64,000 bases of DNA from an uncultured Acidobacteriaceae bacterium (lineage in GTDB: Bacteria; Acidobacteriota; Terriglobia; Terriglobales; Acidobacteriaceae): NCBI GenBank assembly GCA_903849645.1, contig CAINJJ010000035.1:1-64000 (forward strand), read 5' to 3'. The notes under the pieces are model-generated. The model was not told the DNA's origin. It searched no databases and saw only the letters and a program-made list of their open reading frames with translations. Position 1 is the first letter of the stretch; every line of letters begins with the position of its first letter. Below are positions 38,480-45,887 of this stretch, in pieces. The position numbers were made by a program, and so were the translations under genes.

Positions 38480-40159
38480 TCAAGACCGGTGCTCCAGCAC
38501 CACGGCCCAGTCCTGAAAGATGGGAACCTCCGCGATCTTCCATGAGCCGCTTGCGTCTGGCGTAACTGCGCCGATCTCGATCTCGGCTCCATCCGTGGGA
38601 TTGAAGAAGAAGGCCCGATAACTCCCGGCCTTGAGATTGCGGAAGGTTGCGCCGCTATAAGACGCGGGGAGATAGGCAATCACAGCCTCGCCCGGAATCT
38701 CCGCGGCAAACGGCTTCCAGTAGTCCGCCTTGCTCCAGCGCGGCTCAATCAGATCCGGATGCGGTTCCAGCTTTGCCCAGGAGTAGCGCGTCAGCAGCCC
38801 TTTGGCCAGCCCAAGTTGCCCCGAGCCGGGGAGCTGTGCGGCCACATCCCATGCAGGTCCACCCCACGAGTGCCCGTGCGGCGAAAGCCCGTAGGGCTTC
38901 TCTCGCGTATTCACCTGCCAGATGCCGTTGGCGCCGTAAGTGTGCCCCGCGCTTCCGCTCAGCAGCGACGACCAGAACATGAACCGCTGCACCTCCTGCC
39001 GGCTAGCCTCCTGAATTCCCTCATAGCAGACCTCGCCGATCAGCACCGGCATCTTCGGCGTTGCGGCCAGCGAACCGTTGAGCGTCTCGATGGTGCCGGA
39101 AGCGCTCTGGCGGTCGCTGTGTCCGGTCTGCAGCATGTCGAAGTCAAGCACTGCGGCATCATCCACGCAAAGCCGGGCGCTGCTCGATGGATGAATGGTG
39201 ATGGGATGGTGATGCGCGTCGATCGAGCGCACATAGCGCGCCAGTTCCGTCAGTCCGTGCTTCTGCGTCTCCGCATCCTGCTCCGGCGTCTTCGAGAGAT
39301 AGTACGGCATGGTTCCTTCGCCGGCCAGGCACCACACCACCGGATAGGCGCTCCAGCGCGCGACCAGGTAGCGCCAATGCTTCCTGACCTTGTCCATGCC
39401 CATGCGCGGAATGAAGTATCCCCAGAACCCCACGATGCAGGCGGCGAGTCCTTGCTCGGCCAGGTGCTGAATGCGCCCGTCTGCCATGTCGAAATAAGCC
39501 GGATTGACGCGCGAGAAATCCCGCTCCCAGGGATAGCCCGCCTCGTTTGCGCCGCGCTCGTCAAACGGCTCCATGTCCGGATACAGCCCGGCCACAATCT
39601 GCACCATGGTGAAGCCCTTGCGCACCCTGTCCGCGGTCAGCGATTCAAATCCATCGGGCCAGTTGAGCCGCTTGCACAGCGCCATCCACCACGTGTCTCC
39701 GAGCCAGAAGAAGGGCGTGCCGTCCGCGTGCTGAAAGTGCCGCCGGTCTTCGGCCACGCGCAGCGCTCCGTGCTTGTAGTGGGGGTTCCCGCCCGCATAC
39801 GGCTCGACCTTCAGGGTCATCGCCTGCCCATGCAGATCTCGGTTGCCCGTGTCGCTGGCAACGGATCGCACGCGATACACGCCAGGGACCGGCGGAGCGT
39901 AGCGCACGCGCCACGTGGAGTCGCCTGCCCAGAACGCGGGAATGCGCTCTTCGCTGCCGCCCGGCAGGCTGATGATCGCGTCCACATCCACCTGGTTGAA
40001 CGGGTCGGCATACTGCTTGCCGCTGACATGGGACCACTCGGTCGCCATGCCGGAGGTGGCGGCTCGCTCTTCCGCAACTCCCTGCTTCACCATCGAAGCC
40101 GTCACCGCGGTTGCGGCCAGCGCCTTGACAAAAGTCCGCCTTGAAAGCTCATCCGGCAT
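38480..40159 (-). CDS. Tat-exported DUF5060/DUF4038-type glycosidase
   Basis: Protein of 559 residues with the twin-arginine signal SRRTFVKALAATAVTAS. An N-terminal Ig-like DUF5060-type domain (WRVRYAPPVPGVYRVR) precedes a TIM-barrel of the DUF4038 kind (FFWLGDTWWMALCKRLNWPD, GFTMVQIVAGLYPDM, VVWCLAGEGTMPY). GEVCYEG supplies a likely catalytic Glu. Related proteins include GH140-type apiosidases, but the substrate here is unknown. AGGAG precedes the ATG. It lies 110 bases after the GH36-like gene and is probably in its operon. Confidence 0.8.
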   Translation of the reverse strand: MPDELSRRTFVKALAATAVTASMVKQGVAEERAATSGMATEWSHVSGKQYADPFNQVDVDAIISLPGGSEERIPAFWAGDSTWRVRYAPPVPGVYRVRSVASDTGNRDLHGQAMTLKVEPYAGGNPHYKHGALRVAEDRRHFQHADGTPFFWLGDTWWMALCKRLNWPDGFESLTADRVRKGFTMVQIVAGLYPDMEPFDERGANEAGYPWERDFSRVNPAYFDMADGRIQHLAEQGLAACIVGFWGYFIPRMGMDKVRKHWRYLVARWSAYPVVWCLAGEGTMPYYLSKTPEQDAETQKHGLTELARYVRSIDAHHHPITIHPSSSARLCVDDAAVLDFDMLQTGHSDRQSASGTIETLNGSLAATPKMPVLIGEVCYEGIQEASRQEVQRFMFWSSLLSGSAGHTYGANGIWQVNTREKPYGLSPHGHSWGGPAWDVAAQLPGSGQLGLAKGLLTRYSWAKLEPHPDLIEPRWSKADYWKPFAAEIPGEAVIAYLPASYSGATFRNLKAGSYRAFFFNPTDGAEIEIGAVTPDASGSWKIAEVPIFQDWAVVLEHRS

Positions 40160-40269
40160 CGGTCAATCTCCTGGTTGAAACGCAGGCCTTCTGGCTCGCT
40201 GCCGTTTCAAACCACCCGATCATTCGACAGTTGCGCCGGGCCTGTCAAACACGCGCCCACTCGTCGCAC

Positions 40270-42006
40270 TTACAAGGCAAACGGGCTTGCGCCTGCCGGC
40301 GAGCACCATCGGTAGCGCCTCACCCCTTCAGGAGCGCTCTTGTCGTCCCACACCTCAGGCGTGGTCGCTCCCAGCCAGTCTTTCGGCGTCGCATGCGTGC
40401 CGCCTGCCGCGGCAATGGCAAACGCCTCGACAAGCGCCTTCCTCTGCTCTGACCCCGTCGCATCCGGAGACGGCGAAACGAACAGCGCCGTGCCGCTGCG
40501 CGCCACCATGTCGAGCCACTGCCGATTCATCTCCCAGGGAACGGCCTTCGTGATGCCTACGCAGTCCGCATCCAGGGCAAAGAACGTCCCGTGCTGGGGC
40601 AGCCGGAAAGCCAACGTATTCACACCCATCCTTCTCGTGCGCTCCCAACGCTCACCGCTCGTGTCGTCGCCGGTTCTTTGCAACTCAAAGAGTCCCGCGC
40701 CCTGGTGCCCCACCGTGTTGCATCCCAGCACCAGAGTTTCTTCGCCCGCGGCCTTTCGTATCGCCCGATAGAGGTTCAGAATCACTTCAGCATTTGTGCG
40801 GCTGCGATCATGCAAACTCCAGCCGGAGAAGCTCGGTTCGGCGCCCATCTCCGAGCCCCACTTGCCCAGCAGGTCATAGGTCGAGTAGTCATGCTTGACC
40901 AGCTCAAATCCCCACTGCGCCACCTGTGTCACCTTGGCCACAATCAAATCCAGGGCCTCGGGCACGGTGGGGTCATAAGCCAACTCCTGCGCCCTCTCTC
41001 GATGCGGGCCAAAGCGCGCATCCGCCATCAGCAGGCCGCGCTCGGCCGCGGATGGCGCGATCAGCGGCCTGATCCAGATGCCGGGCCTCACCTTGCGATT
41101 GCGCATCTCCGCGGCCAGCGCGCCCATGTCCGGAAACGCCGCTGATCCCCGCCACCCATCGTCAATTACGGTGAACGGGCGAACCGTATTGCCCGCGGCA
41201 AGCTCGGCCATCAGGTCCACATCGCGCAGCGTGTCCTTAGCTGAGTTCTTCCCGTAGGCGTAGTACCAGTCGTTGGACCCGTAGACCGGCCCTGAAGGCA
41301 GGCGCGGCACATCGCACATCTGACCGCAGAAGCTGCGAATCGACTGGAAAGGACCTTCCCCGGCCTCTCCTCTGCGCGCAACCACAGTGGCAACTTCCAG
41401 TTGCCGGCTTCCCAGCTCAACGCCTTCGCCGCCATTTTGAACATTGAGCCACAGCGAGAGCCCTTCGCCGTCCAGTTGCCAGAAGCACAACGCGCCAGCG
41501 CCCGTCTTGACTCCGTAGCAGTGGCACGCGGCGCCATCAAAAGTTGAGAAATACCACGGCATGACGCGCTCCGGCGTCACTGCGCGCCACGCCAGGTCGC
41601 CGTAGCTCCGCTCCCAACGATCGCCGAGGCAGTGCAGTTGTTGCGCCACATCAGCCTCCCAGCGCAGGTGAAGATGAGTCGCAGCCATTCCGGGCGCTTC
41701 CATGCGTATCGGCATCTGCTTGGCGCCGGGCTCGAAGGCAATCTCGATTCCCTTTGCCTGCCAAGTCCTCTTCACGCGCGCCAGCTCGGTTGGATGCTCC
41801 AGCCCCGCAAACGCAGTGGCGCGATCAGGCACGCGCAGCAGCTCGATGAACGACGCGCCCTCGCGCTTCAGTGTTGATCCCGGTTGAGCCTCTGCATTGC
41901 CCGAGATGCTGGAGGCCGCCACGAGTACCGATGTCCCCAAAGCACGGCCAAGAAACGAGCGCCGCGTTACCGCGGATGGATCAACCAATGCGGAATCATC
42001 CTTCAA
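40270..42006 (-). CDS. Tat-exported GH36-like alpha-galactosidase family protein
   Basis: Protein of 578 residues with a twin-arginine signal (TRRSFLGRALGTSVLVAASS). A beta-sandwich is followed by the clan GH-D barrel: TVIDDGWRG, GIWIRPLIAP, and VKHDYSTYD near residue 370 with the nucleophile Asp after Lys-His. RTGDDTSGERWERTRRMG is the probable acid/base region. The enzyme should release alpha-linked galactose or a similar sugar outside the cytoplasm. The start is TTG at 42006, with GGGGA upstream; no ATG in frame fits the signal peptide. Confidence 0.78.
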   Translation of the reverse strand: MKDDSALVDPSAVTRRSFLGRALGTSVLVAASSISGNAEAQPGSTLKREGASFIELLRVPDRATAFAGLEHPTELARVKRTWQAKGIEIAFEPGAKQMPIRMEAPGMAATHLHLRWEADVAQQLHCLGDRWERSYGDLAWRAVTPERVMPWYFSTFDGAACHCYGVKTGAGALCFWQLDGEGLSLWLNVQNGGEGVELGSRQLEVATVVARRGEAGEGPFQSIRSFCGQMCDVPRLPSGPVYGSNDWYYAYGKNSAKDTLRDVDLMAELAAGNTVRPFTVIDDGWRGSAAFPDMGALAAEMRNRKVRPGIWIRPLIAPSAAERGLLMADARFGPHRERAQELAYDPTVPEALDLIVAKVTQVAQWGFELVKHDYSTYDLLGKWGSEMGAEPSFSGWSLHDRSRTNAEVILNLYRAIRKAAGEETLVLGCNTVGHQGAGLFELQRTGDDTSGERWERTRRMGVNTLAFRLPQHGTFFALDADCVGITKAVPWEMNRQWLDMVARSGTALFVSPSPDATGSEQRKALVEAFAIAAAGGTHATPKDWLGATTPEVWDDKSAPEGVRRYRWCSPAGASPFAL

Positions 42007-42213
42007 GATATGTTCCCCTGTCTTGCTGCGTATGAAGGCGCCGATCGTGTTGCGATGATGGCGAGAGAATTATAGCCGCAGCAGCGCGGGGATGTGGTTG
42101 GTCTGGCGCAACGAACTCTTCGCCCGTCTTCAAGTCGCGGTGACACGCAACCGCCGGCTGATGATCCGGTAGCCCGAGCCTTCCGAGCTACCTGTATGCT
42201 GACACTCCGCGTC

Positions 42214-43587
42214 TCAGGCCGTGGCTTGCCTGGATGCTTCCCTTTGATCAAGGCGATCAGCGGATTCAAGCAGCGCCCATCCCGCGATCAGCAGACTCGG
42301 CGCTTCAAGCGGCGCAACGCCGCCCAGTTCAGCGAGCGTGGTGCGCTGCACATGCTGGTCTGGCAGCGCGGCGCGCGAAACAACGGCACAAGGGAAGTCC
42401 TGAGGCAGGCCCTCCTGCATCCACTCCTCGGCAAGCAAACGCAGATCGCGCCCCGGCATATAGACAACACGGGTCGCGTCTTCCATCCTGGGCAGCGGCG
42501 CGCGGTTGTGCGACTGCGCGTGATGCCCTGCGGAAAAGATGAGACTCGATGCGCTGTTCCGGCTCGTCAACGAGCAGCCAAGGCCCGCGGCCGCGGCAAA
42601 TGCGGCCGTGATGCCCGGAACCACGTCGAAGGCAACGCCCGCCACATCCAGCGCAGCCATCTCCTCCGCCGCCCGCCCAAACACAAGCGGATCGCCGCTC
42701 TTGAGGCGCACCACCCGTCGCCGCGCGCGCGCATGGTCCACCATCAGCGCGTTGATCCCTTCCTGCGTAATGTTCTTTGCGCCGCATCTCTTGCCCACAT
42801 TCACGATCTCCGCCGCCGCGGCTGCAAGGCTCAGGATCGCGTCGGGCACCAGGTCATCATGCAAGATCACATCGGCTGTTTGCAGAATGCGCAATGCCTT
42901 CACAGTCAGCAGATCAGGGTCGCCCGGCCCCGCGCCCACAAGATAGACCTTTCCTTCACGCTCCGGATTGAAGACCGGAAGTGGCCCCAACGCCTGCAGC
43001 CGCGCCGGGCAATGGTCTGCGCCGCACAGCTCGCGATGCGCCAACTGATGCAGCAGGGCCTTGCGCTCTTCGCCGCGCGGATGCTGCTGCAAGACCTCAC
43101 GGCGCAGCTCGCCCAGCTCTTCGAGCCACGGACCGAGGTCCTCAGGCAGTTGCTCGTCAATCTCCCGCCGAAGCCGCTGCGCCACGGCAGGGCTCTCGCC
43201 CGCGGTGGAGATGGCGATCTGCAACTGCCCCCGGCTAACCACCGAGCCAAAATAGAAATCGCAGTTCGGCGGATCATCCACGCTGTTGGCCAGGATTCCG
43301 CGCTCCACTGCCCCCTGATATACGGCCGCATTCACCTCGGGAGCATCGGTGGCCGCAATCACCAGAAAATTGCCGTCGAGGTCCGGCATCGCAAATGCGC
43401 GCTGAATCAGATCGAGCCTGCCTTCGCTCGCAAGCTGATGGAACTCAGCGCGTGCCTGCGGCGCAATCACGCGCAACCGCAGCCCCGCCCGGAGCAGACT
43501 GGCGATCTTTTCCAGCGCCACATTGCCCGCGCCCACCAGCAAGCCGGGGCGGCCTTCGAGTTTCAGAAAGATGGGCAGCAGGCTCAT
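42214..43587 (-). CDS. cysG: Siroheme synthase (precorrin-2 dehydrogenase/ferrochelatase plus uroporphyrinogen methyltransferase)
   Basis: Bifunctional enzyme of 457 residues that makes siroheme, the cofactor of the sulfite reductase encoded just upstream. The N-terminal half has the NAD-binding LLVGAGNVALEKIASLLRAG and DDPPNCDFYFGSVVSRGQLQIAISTAGESPA. The C-terminal methyltransferase starts VYLVGAGPGDPDLLTVKALRILQTADVILHDDLV and has LKSGDPLVFGRAAEEM. The ATG is 10 bases after the sulfite reductase stop, with GAGGA between, so the pair is an operon and shares its cysteine-leader control. Confidence 0.95.
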   Translation of the reverse strand: MSLLPIFLKLEGRPGLLVGAGNVALEKIASLLRAGLRLRVIAPQARAEFHQLASEGRLDLIQRAFAMPDLDGNFLVIAATDAPEVNAAVYQGAVERGILANSVDDPPNCDFYFGSVVSRGQLQIAISTAGESPAVAQRLRREIDEQLPEDLGPWLEELGELRREVLQQHPRGEERKALLHQLAHRELCGADHCPARLQALGPLPVFNPEREGKVYLVGAGPGDPDLLTVKALRILQTADVILHDDLVPDAILSLAAAAAEIVNVGKRCGAKNITQEGINALMVDHARARRRVVRLKSGDPLVFGRAAEEMAALDVAGVAFDVVPGITAAFAAAAGLGCSLTSRNSASSLIFSAGHHAQSHNRAPLPRMEDATRVVYMPGRDLRLLAEEWMQEGLPQDFPCAVVSRAALPDQHVQRTTLAELGGVAPLEAPSLLIAGWALLESADRLDQREASRQATA

Positions 43588-43597
43588 GCGTCGGTCC

Positions 43598-45295
43598 TCA
43601 TTCGCCCATTCCGTGCGGCACACGGCCCGTGGGCAAATCGCGCTCCACGGCCGTCAACTCCTCGCCCGCGAGTCTGGCGCGCAGCTCATCCGTGCTGTGG
43701 CGCGCAAACCACGCCCGCAGATTCTCCTCCGGCTCGCGGCTCTCCAGATAGTGGCGCAGCAGCCGTTCAATCGACTCCGGCACCAGCGGCGCTGGGCAGC
43801 GATAGCCCACCGGGCGCGCAATCGACGAGTGCTCTCCCAACGCTCCGCCGAGGCAAAAATAGTAGGCGTCCGTGAGCTTGCCCTCGTGCTTGATCTTCTT
43901 GCCTTCAATGCCGATATCGGCGACCCAGTGCTGGCCGCAGCCATTGGGACAGCCGGTTACGTGAAGCCTCAACTGCTGGTCAAACTGCGGCAACCGCTCT
44001 TCCAGCTCGTCCACCAGCCAGCGCGTGAATCCCTTGGTCTCCGTGATGGCCAGCTTGCAAAACTCCGTGCCCGTGCAGGCAATCGCGCCGCGCCAGAACG
44101 AGGACCCATCCACCTGCAGTCCGATGTTGCCCAGTTCCCGTGCAAGCTCCGCTGACTTTTCGTTCGGTATGTCGATGAACAGCAGGTTTTGTGAAACCGT
44201 AGCGCGCAGCGCACCGCTGCCAAAGCGCTCCGCCAGATCGGCCGCTGCCTCAAGCTGCTCTCCACTCAGTCTGCCTCGCAGCACGGAAGCGCCCACGTAA
44301 CTCAATCCCGGCTGCCGCTGCGCATGAATGCCCACGTGATCGCGATAGAGATCGTCAGGCACCTGCTCCGGCACGCCGGGCAGCAGTTTGAAATCAAACC
44401 GCGATTGCAACTCCCCAAGAAAGCGCTCCGGAGTCCATCCCTCGTTGAGGAAGAGATACTTCATGCGCGCCCGGTCGCGATTCTCGCGCAGCCCCTGCTG
44501 GTCACGGAATATCTCCGCCACAGCCCGCACCACACGCACCGCCTGCTCGGGCAAGATGAATGCATCGAGCCGCACTGCCAGATGCGGTTCCTTTGACAGC
44601 CCTCCACCCACGCGCAGTGAATAGCCCACCTGCCCGTTATGACGTGCCGCAGTCAGGGCAACGTCGTTGATCTCCGGATAGCTGCACCACGACGGACAGC
44701 CCGTAACCGAAATCTTGAACTTGCGCGGCAGGTTATAGAACTCCGGATTTGCCGTCAGCAAATTCGCAACCTCAAGCGCCAGCGGCGATGCGTCGATCAA
44801 CTCGTCGTCGGCCACGCCGGCCAGCGGGCAGCCGGTCACGTTGCGCACCACATCGCCGCACGCGCCCTTGGGCGAAAGCCCGATCGCGTCCAGCGCATCC
44901 ACCACCTCGGGCAGCGACTCGATCGTCAGCCAGTGCAACTGAATGTTTTGCCGCACCGTGATGTCGGCGAGGTTGCGCGCATACTTGCGCGTCAGGCCGC
45001 CAATGGCGCGCAACTGGCTGGCGCTGATGATGCCGTTCGGAATGCCGACGCGCATCATGAAATATTCGGTCGTGACACCCTCGCCACCCTTGCCGCCCGT
45101 AGCCCCCACGCCATCGCCCTGCGTGTAGATGCCCCACCACTTGAAGTAGGTCGACGCCCACTCCGGCAGCACGCTCGCGCGGCCCTCGCGGGCAAAAGCA
45201 CGCACTTCGTCGAATGCTTGCCACGGATTCTTTTCGCGCTTCAGCCGTTCTGCGCGTTGTGCCTTGCTCTCTTTACCATCAACAGCCTGAGCCAT
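43598..45295 (-). CDS. Ferredoxin-type sulfite (nitrite/sulfite) reductase
   Basis: Siroheme/4Fe-4S enzyme of 565 residues reducing sulfite to sulfide (or nitrite to ammonia). Two repeated half-domains are visible (GIISASQLRAIGGLTRKYARNLADITVRQNIQLHWL and the GLSYVGASVLRGRLSGEQLEAAADLAERFGSGALRATVSQNLLF region). The cluster ligands are CTGTEFCK and CPNGCGQ. Sequence alone leaves sulfite and nitrite open. The cys genes next door, siroheme synthase downstream and a poly-Cys leader upstream all favour sulfite. The ATG at 45295 has GAGGG 5 bases upstream. Confidence 0.9.
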   Translation of the reverse strand: MAQAVDGKESKAQRAERLKREKNPWQAFDEVRAFAREGRASVLPEWASTYFKWWGIYTQGDGVGATGGKGGEGVTTEYFMMRVGIPNGIISASQLRAIGGLTRKYARNLADITVRQNIQLHWLTIESLPEVVDALDAIGLSPKGACGDVVRNVTGCPLAGVADDELIDASPLALEVANLLTANPEFYNLPRKFKISVTGCPSWCSYPEINDVALTAARHNGQVGYSLRVGGGLSKEPHLAVRLDAFILPEQAVRVVRAVAEIFRDQQGLRENRDRARMKYLFLNEGWTPERFLGELQSRFDFKLLPGVPEQVPDDLYRDHVGIHAQRQPGLSYVGASVLRGRLSGEQLEAAADLAERFGSGALRATVSQNLLFIDIPNEKSAELARELGNIGLQVDGSSFWRGAIACTGTEFCKLAITETKGFTRWLVDELEERLPQFDQQLRLHVTGCPNGCGQHWVADIGIEGKKIKHEGKLTDAYYFCLGGALGEHSSIARPVGYRCPAPLVPESIERLLRHYLESREPEENLRAWFARHSTDELRARLAGEELTAVERDLPTGRVPHGMGE

Positions 45296-45316
45296 ATATC
45301 CCTCTACTCTGGCGAC

Positions 45317-45351
45317 AAAAAGCCCGCGACAGCATATGCTGCAACGCGGGC
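45317..45351 (-). terminator. Attenuator terminator upstream of sulfite reductase
   Basis: On the minus strand GCCCGCG (45351-45345) pairs with CGCGGGC (45328-45322) and is followed at once by five T residues (45321-45317). The loop contains a second palindrome, CAGCATATGCTG (45341-45330), which can extend the stem. It lies between the Cys-rich leader and the sulfite reductase start, a place where only a conditional terminator makes sense. Its 5' arm is also fully complementary to 45404-45398 at the end of the leader ORF, which provides an antiterminator pairing. Confidence 0.8.
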
Positions 45352-45391
45352 GATTGGGAACCGTGGATTTCACTCGAATGCTTGACCCAGG

Positions 45392-45445
45392 TCACCTGCC
45401 CGCGCGAGCAGGCGTACAGCAGCGACAACAGAGACAAACATCCAT
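45392..45445 (-). CDS. Cys-rich leader peptide of the sulfite reductase operon
   Basis: A 17-codon ORF reading MDVCLCCRCCTPARAGR, with five Cys in the first ten residues. Four of the five Cys codons are TGT, although nearby genes prefer TGC. The -10 box ends 6 bases before the ATG, so transcription should start at or next to the A of the ATG, giving a leaderless message; no ribosome site is present. A terminator begins 40 bases after the stop. The ORF most likely senses cysteinyl-tRNA: stalling on the Cys codons frees CGCGGGC (45404-45398) to capture the terminator's 5' arm, while a ribosome at the stop covers it. Too short for gene finders. Confidence 0.82.
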   Translation of the reverse strand: MDVCLCCRCCTPARAGR

Positions 45446-45451
45446 GGTCGG

Positions 45452-45481
45452 ATAGTAGGGGCAGACCAAACGCAAAGTCAA
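45452..45481 (-). promoter_or_regulatory. Promoter of the leader-sulfite reductase-siroheme synthase operon
   Basis: TTGACT (45481-45476), an 18-base spacer and TACTAT (45457-45452) form a good sigma70-type promoter. The expected start point falls at about 45445, the first base of the leader ORF. Confidence 0.7.
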
Positions 45482-45546
45482 GTTTTCAGTTGGAAGGACT
45501 TGGGAGCCGGAACTGCCCCGGCGTCCCCGCTTCCGCCTTCAGTTGC

Positions 45547-45575
45547 TTGATTCCAGAGCGGGTCTGTGCTACTTT
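45547..45575 (+). promoter_or_regulatory. Promoter of the TonB receptor leader transcript
   Basis: TTGATT (45547-45552), a 17-base spacer and TACTTT (45570-45575) form a plausible sigma70-type promoter. The GTG of the first poly-Cys leader starts 8 bases after the -10 box, which again implies a leaderless ORF. Confidence 0.65.
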
Positions 45576-45582
45576 CCAACTT

Positions 45583-45660
45583 GTGACCGTTTCGTCCAGC
45601 CAAGCATCGACCTGTTGTTGCGCCTCTCCGGCGCGCGCGGTCTGTTGTTGTCCGCGCTAG
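45583..45660 (+). CDS. Poly-Cys leader peptide 1 of the TonB receptor transcript
   Basis: A 25-codon ORF starting with GTG. It contains two runs of three Cys codons, at residues 11-13 and 21-23, in STCCCASPARAVCCCPR. Five of the six Cys codons are TGT. The start lies 8 bases after a -10 box. GCGCC and GGCGC can form a small hairpin between the two Cys runs, and GCGCGG and CCGCGC bracket the second run, so a stalled ribosome would change the RNA folding. A role as cysteine sensor is inferred by analogy with the terminator-linked leader at 45392-45445. Confidence 0.75.
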   Translation: MTVSSSQASTCCCASPARAVCCCPR

Positions 45661-45694
45661 ACTTCGCAACGGTTCCCTTTGGGCTTTCTGCCCG

Positions 45695-45826
45695 ATGGGC
45701 CTGATTCAACCAGCAACCTGCATTGCAAGGATTCAGAGCTTGGCTCTTCCTTTTCCCATTCCCCAGTCGATTGCACGCGCCCGTGCGAGTTGTCGGCGCA
45801 CCGCGGCCTGTTGTTGTCTTGCCTGA
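45695..45826 (+). CDS. Poly-Cys leader peptide 2 of the TonB receptor transcript
   Basis: An open frame of up to 43 codons whose end reads RASCRRTAACCCLA, with a Cys at residue 9 and four Cys near the C-terminus. The ATG at 45695 is the only standard start but has no good ribosome site, so the true start is uncertain. CGCGG, one base, then CTGTTGTTGTC match the same region of leader 1, which suggests duplication. It ends 61 bases before the receptor start. No terminator was found between it and the receptor, so control could act on translation or through Rho. Confidence 0.55.
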   Translation: MGLIQPATCIARIQSLALPFPIPQSIARARASCRRTAACCCLA

Positions 45827-45887
45827 ATCTTCGCTCGCTTCACGCATTTCTGAAACATAGATAGACAACCCTACAAGGAGTTCCCTC

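Noticed and set aside
42168..42192. GGTAGC...GCTACC hairpin near the cysG stop as terminator
   Set aside because: The stem is interrupted and no T-run follows on either strand, so termination cannot be supported.
45296..45475. SAM, SAH or cobalamin riboswitch upstream of sulfite reductase
   Set aside because: None of the conserved cores of these classes is present; the Cys-rich ORF with terminator explains the region better.
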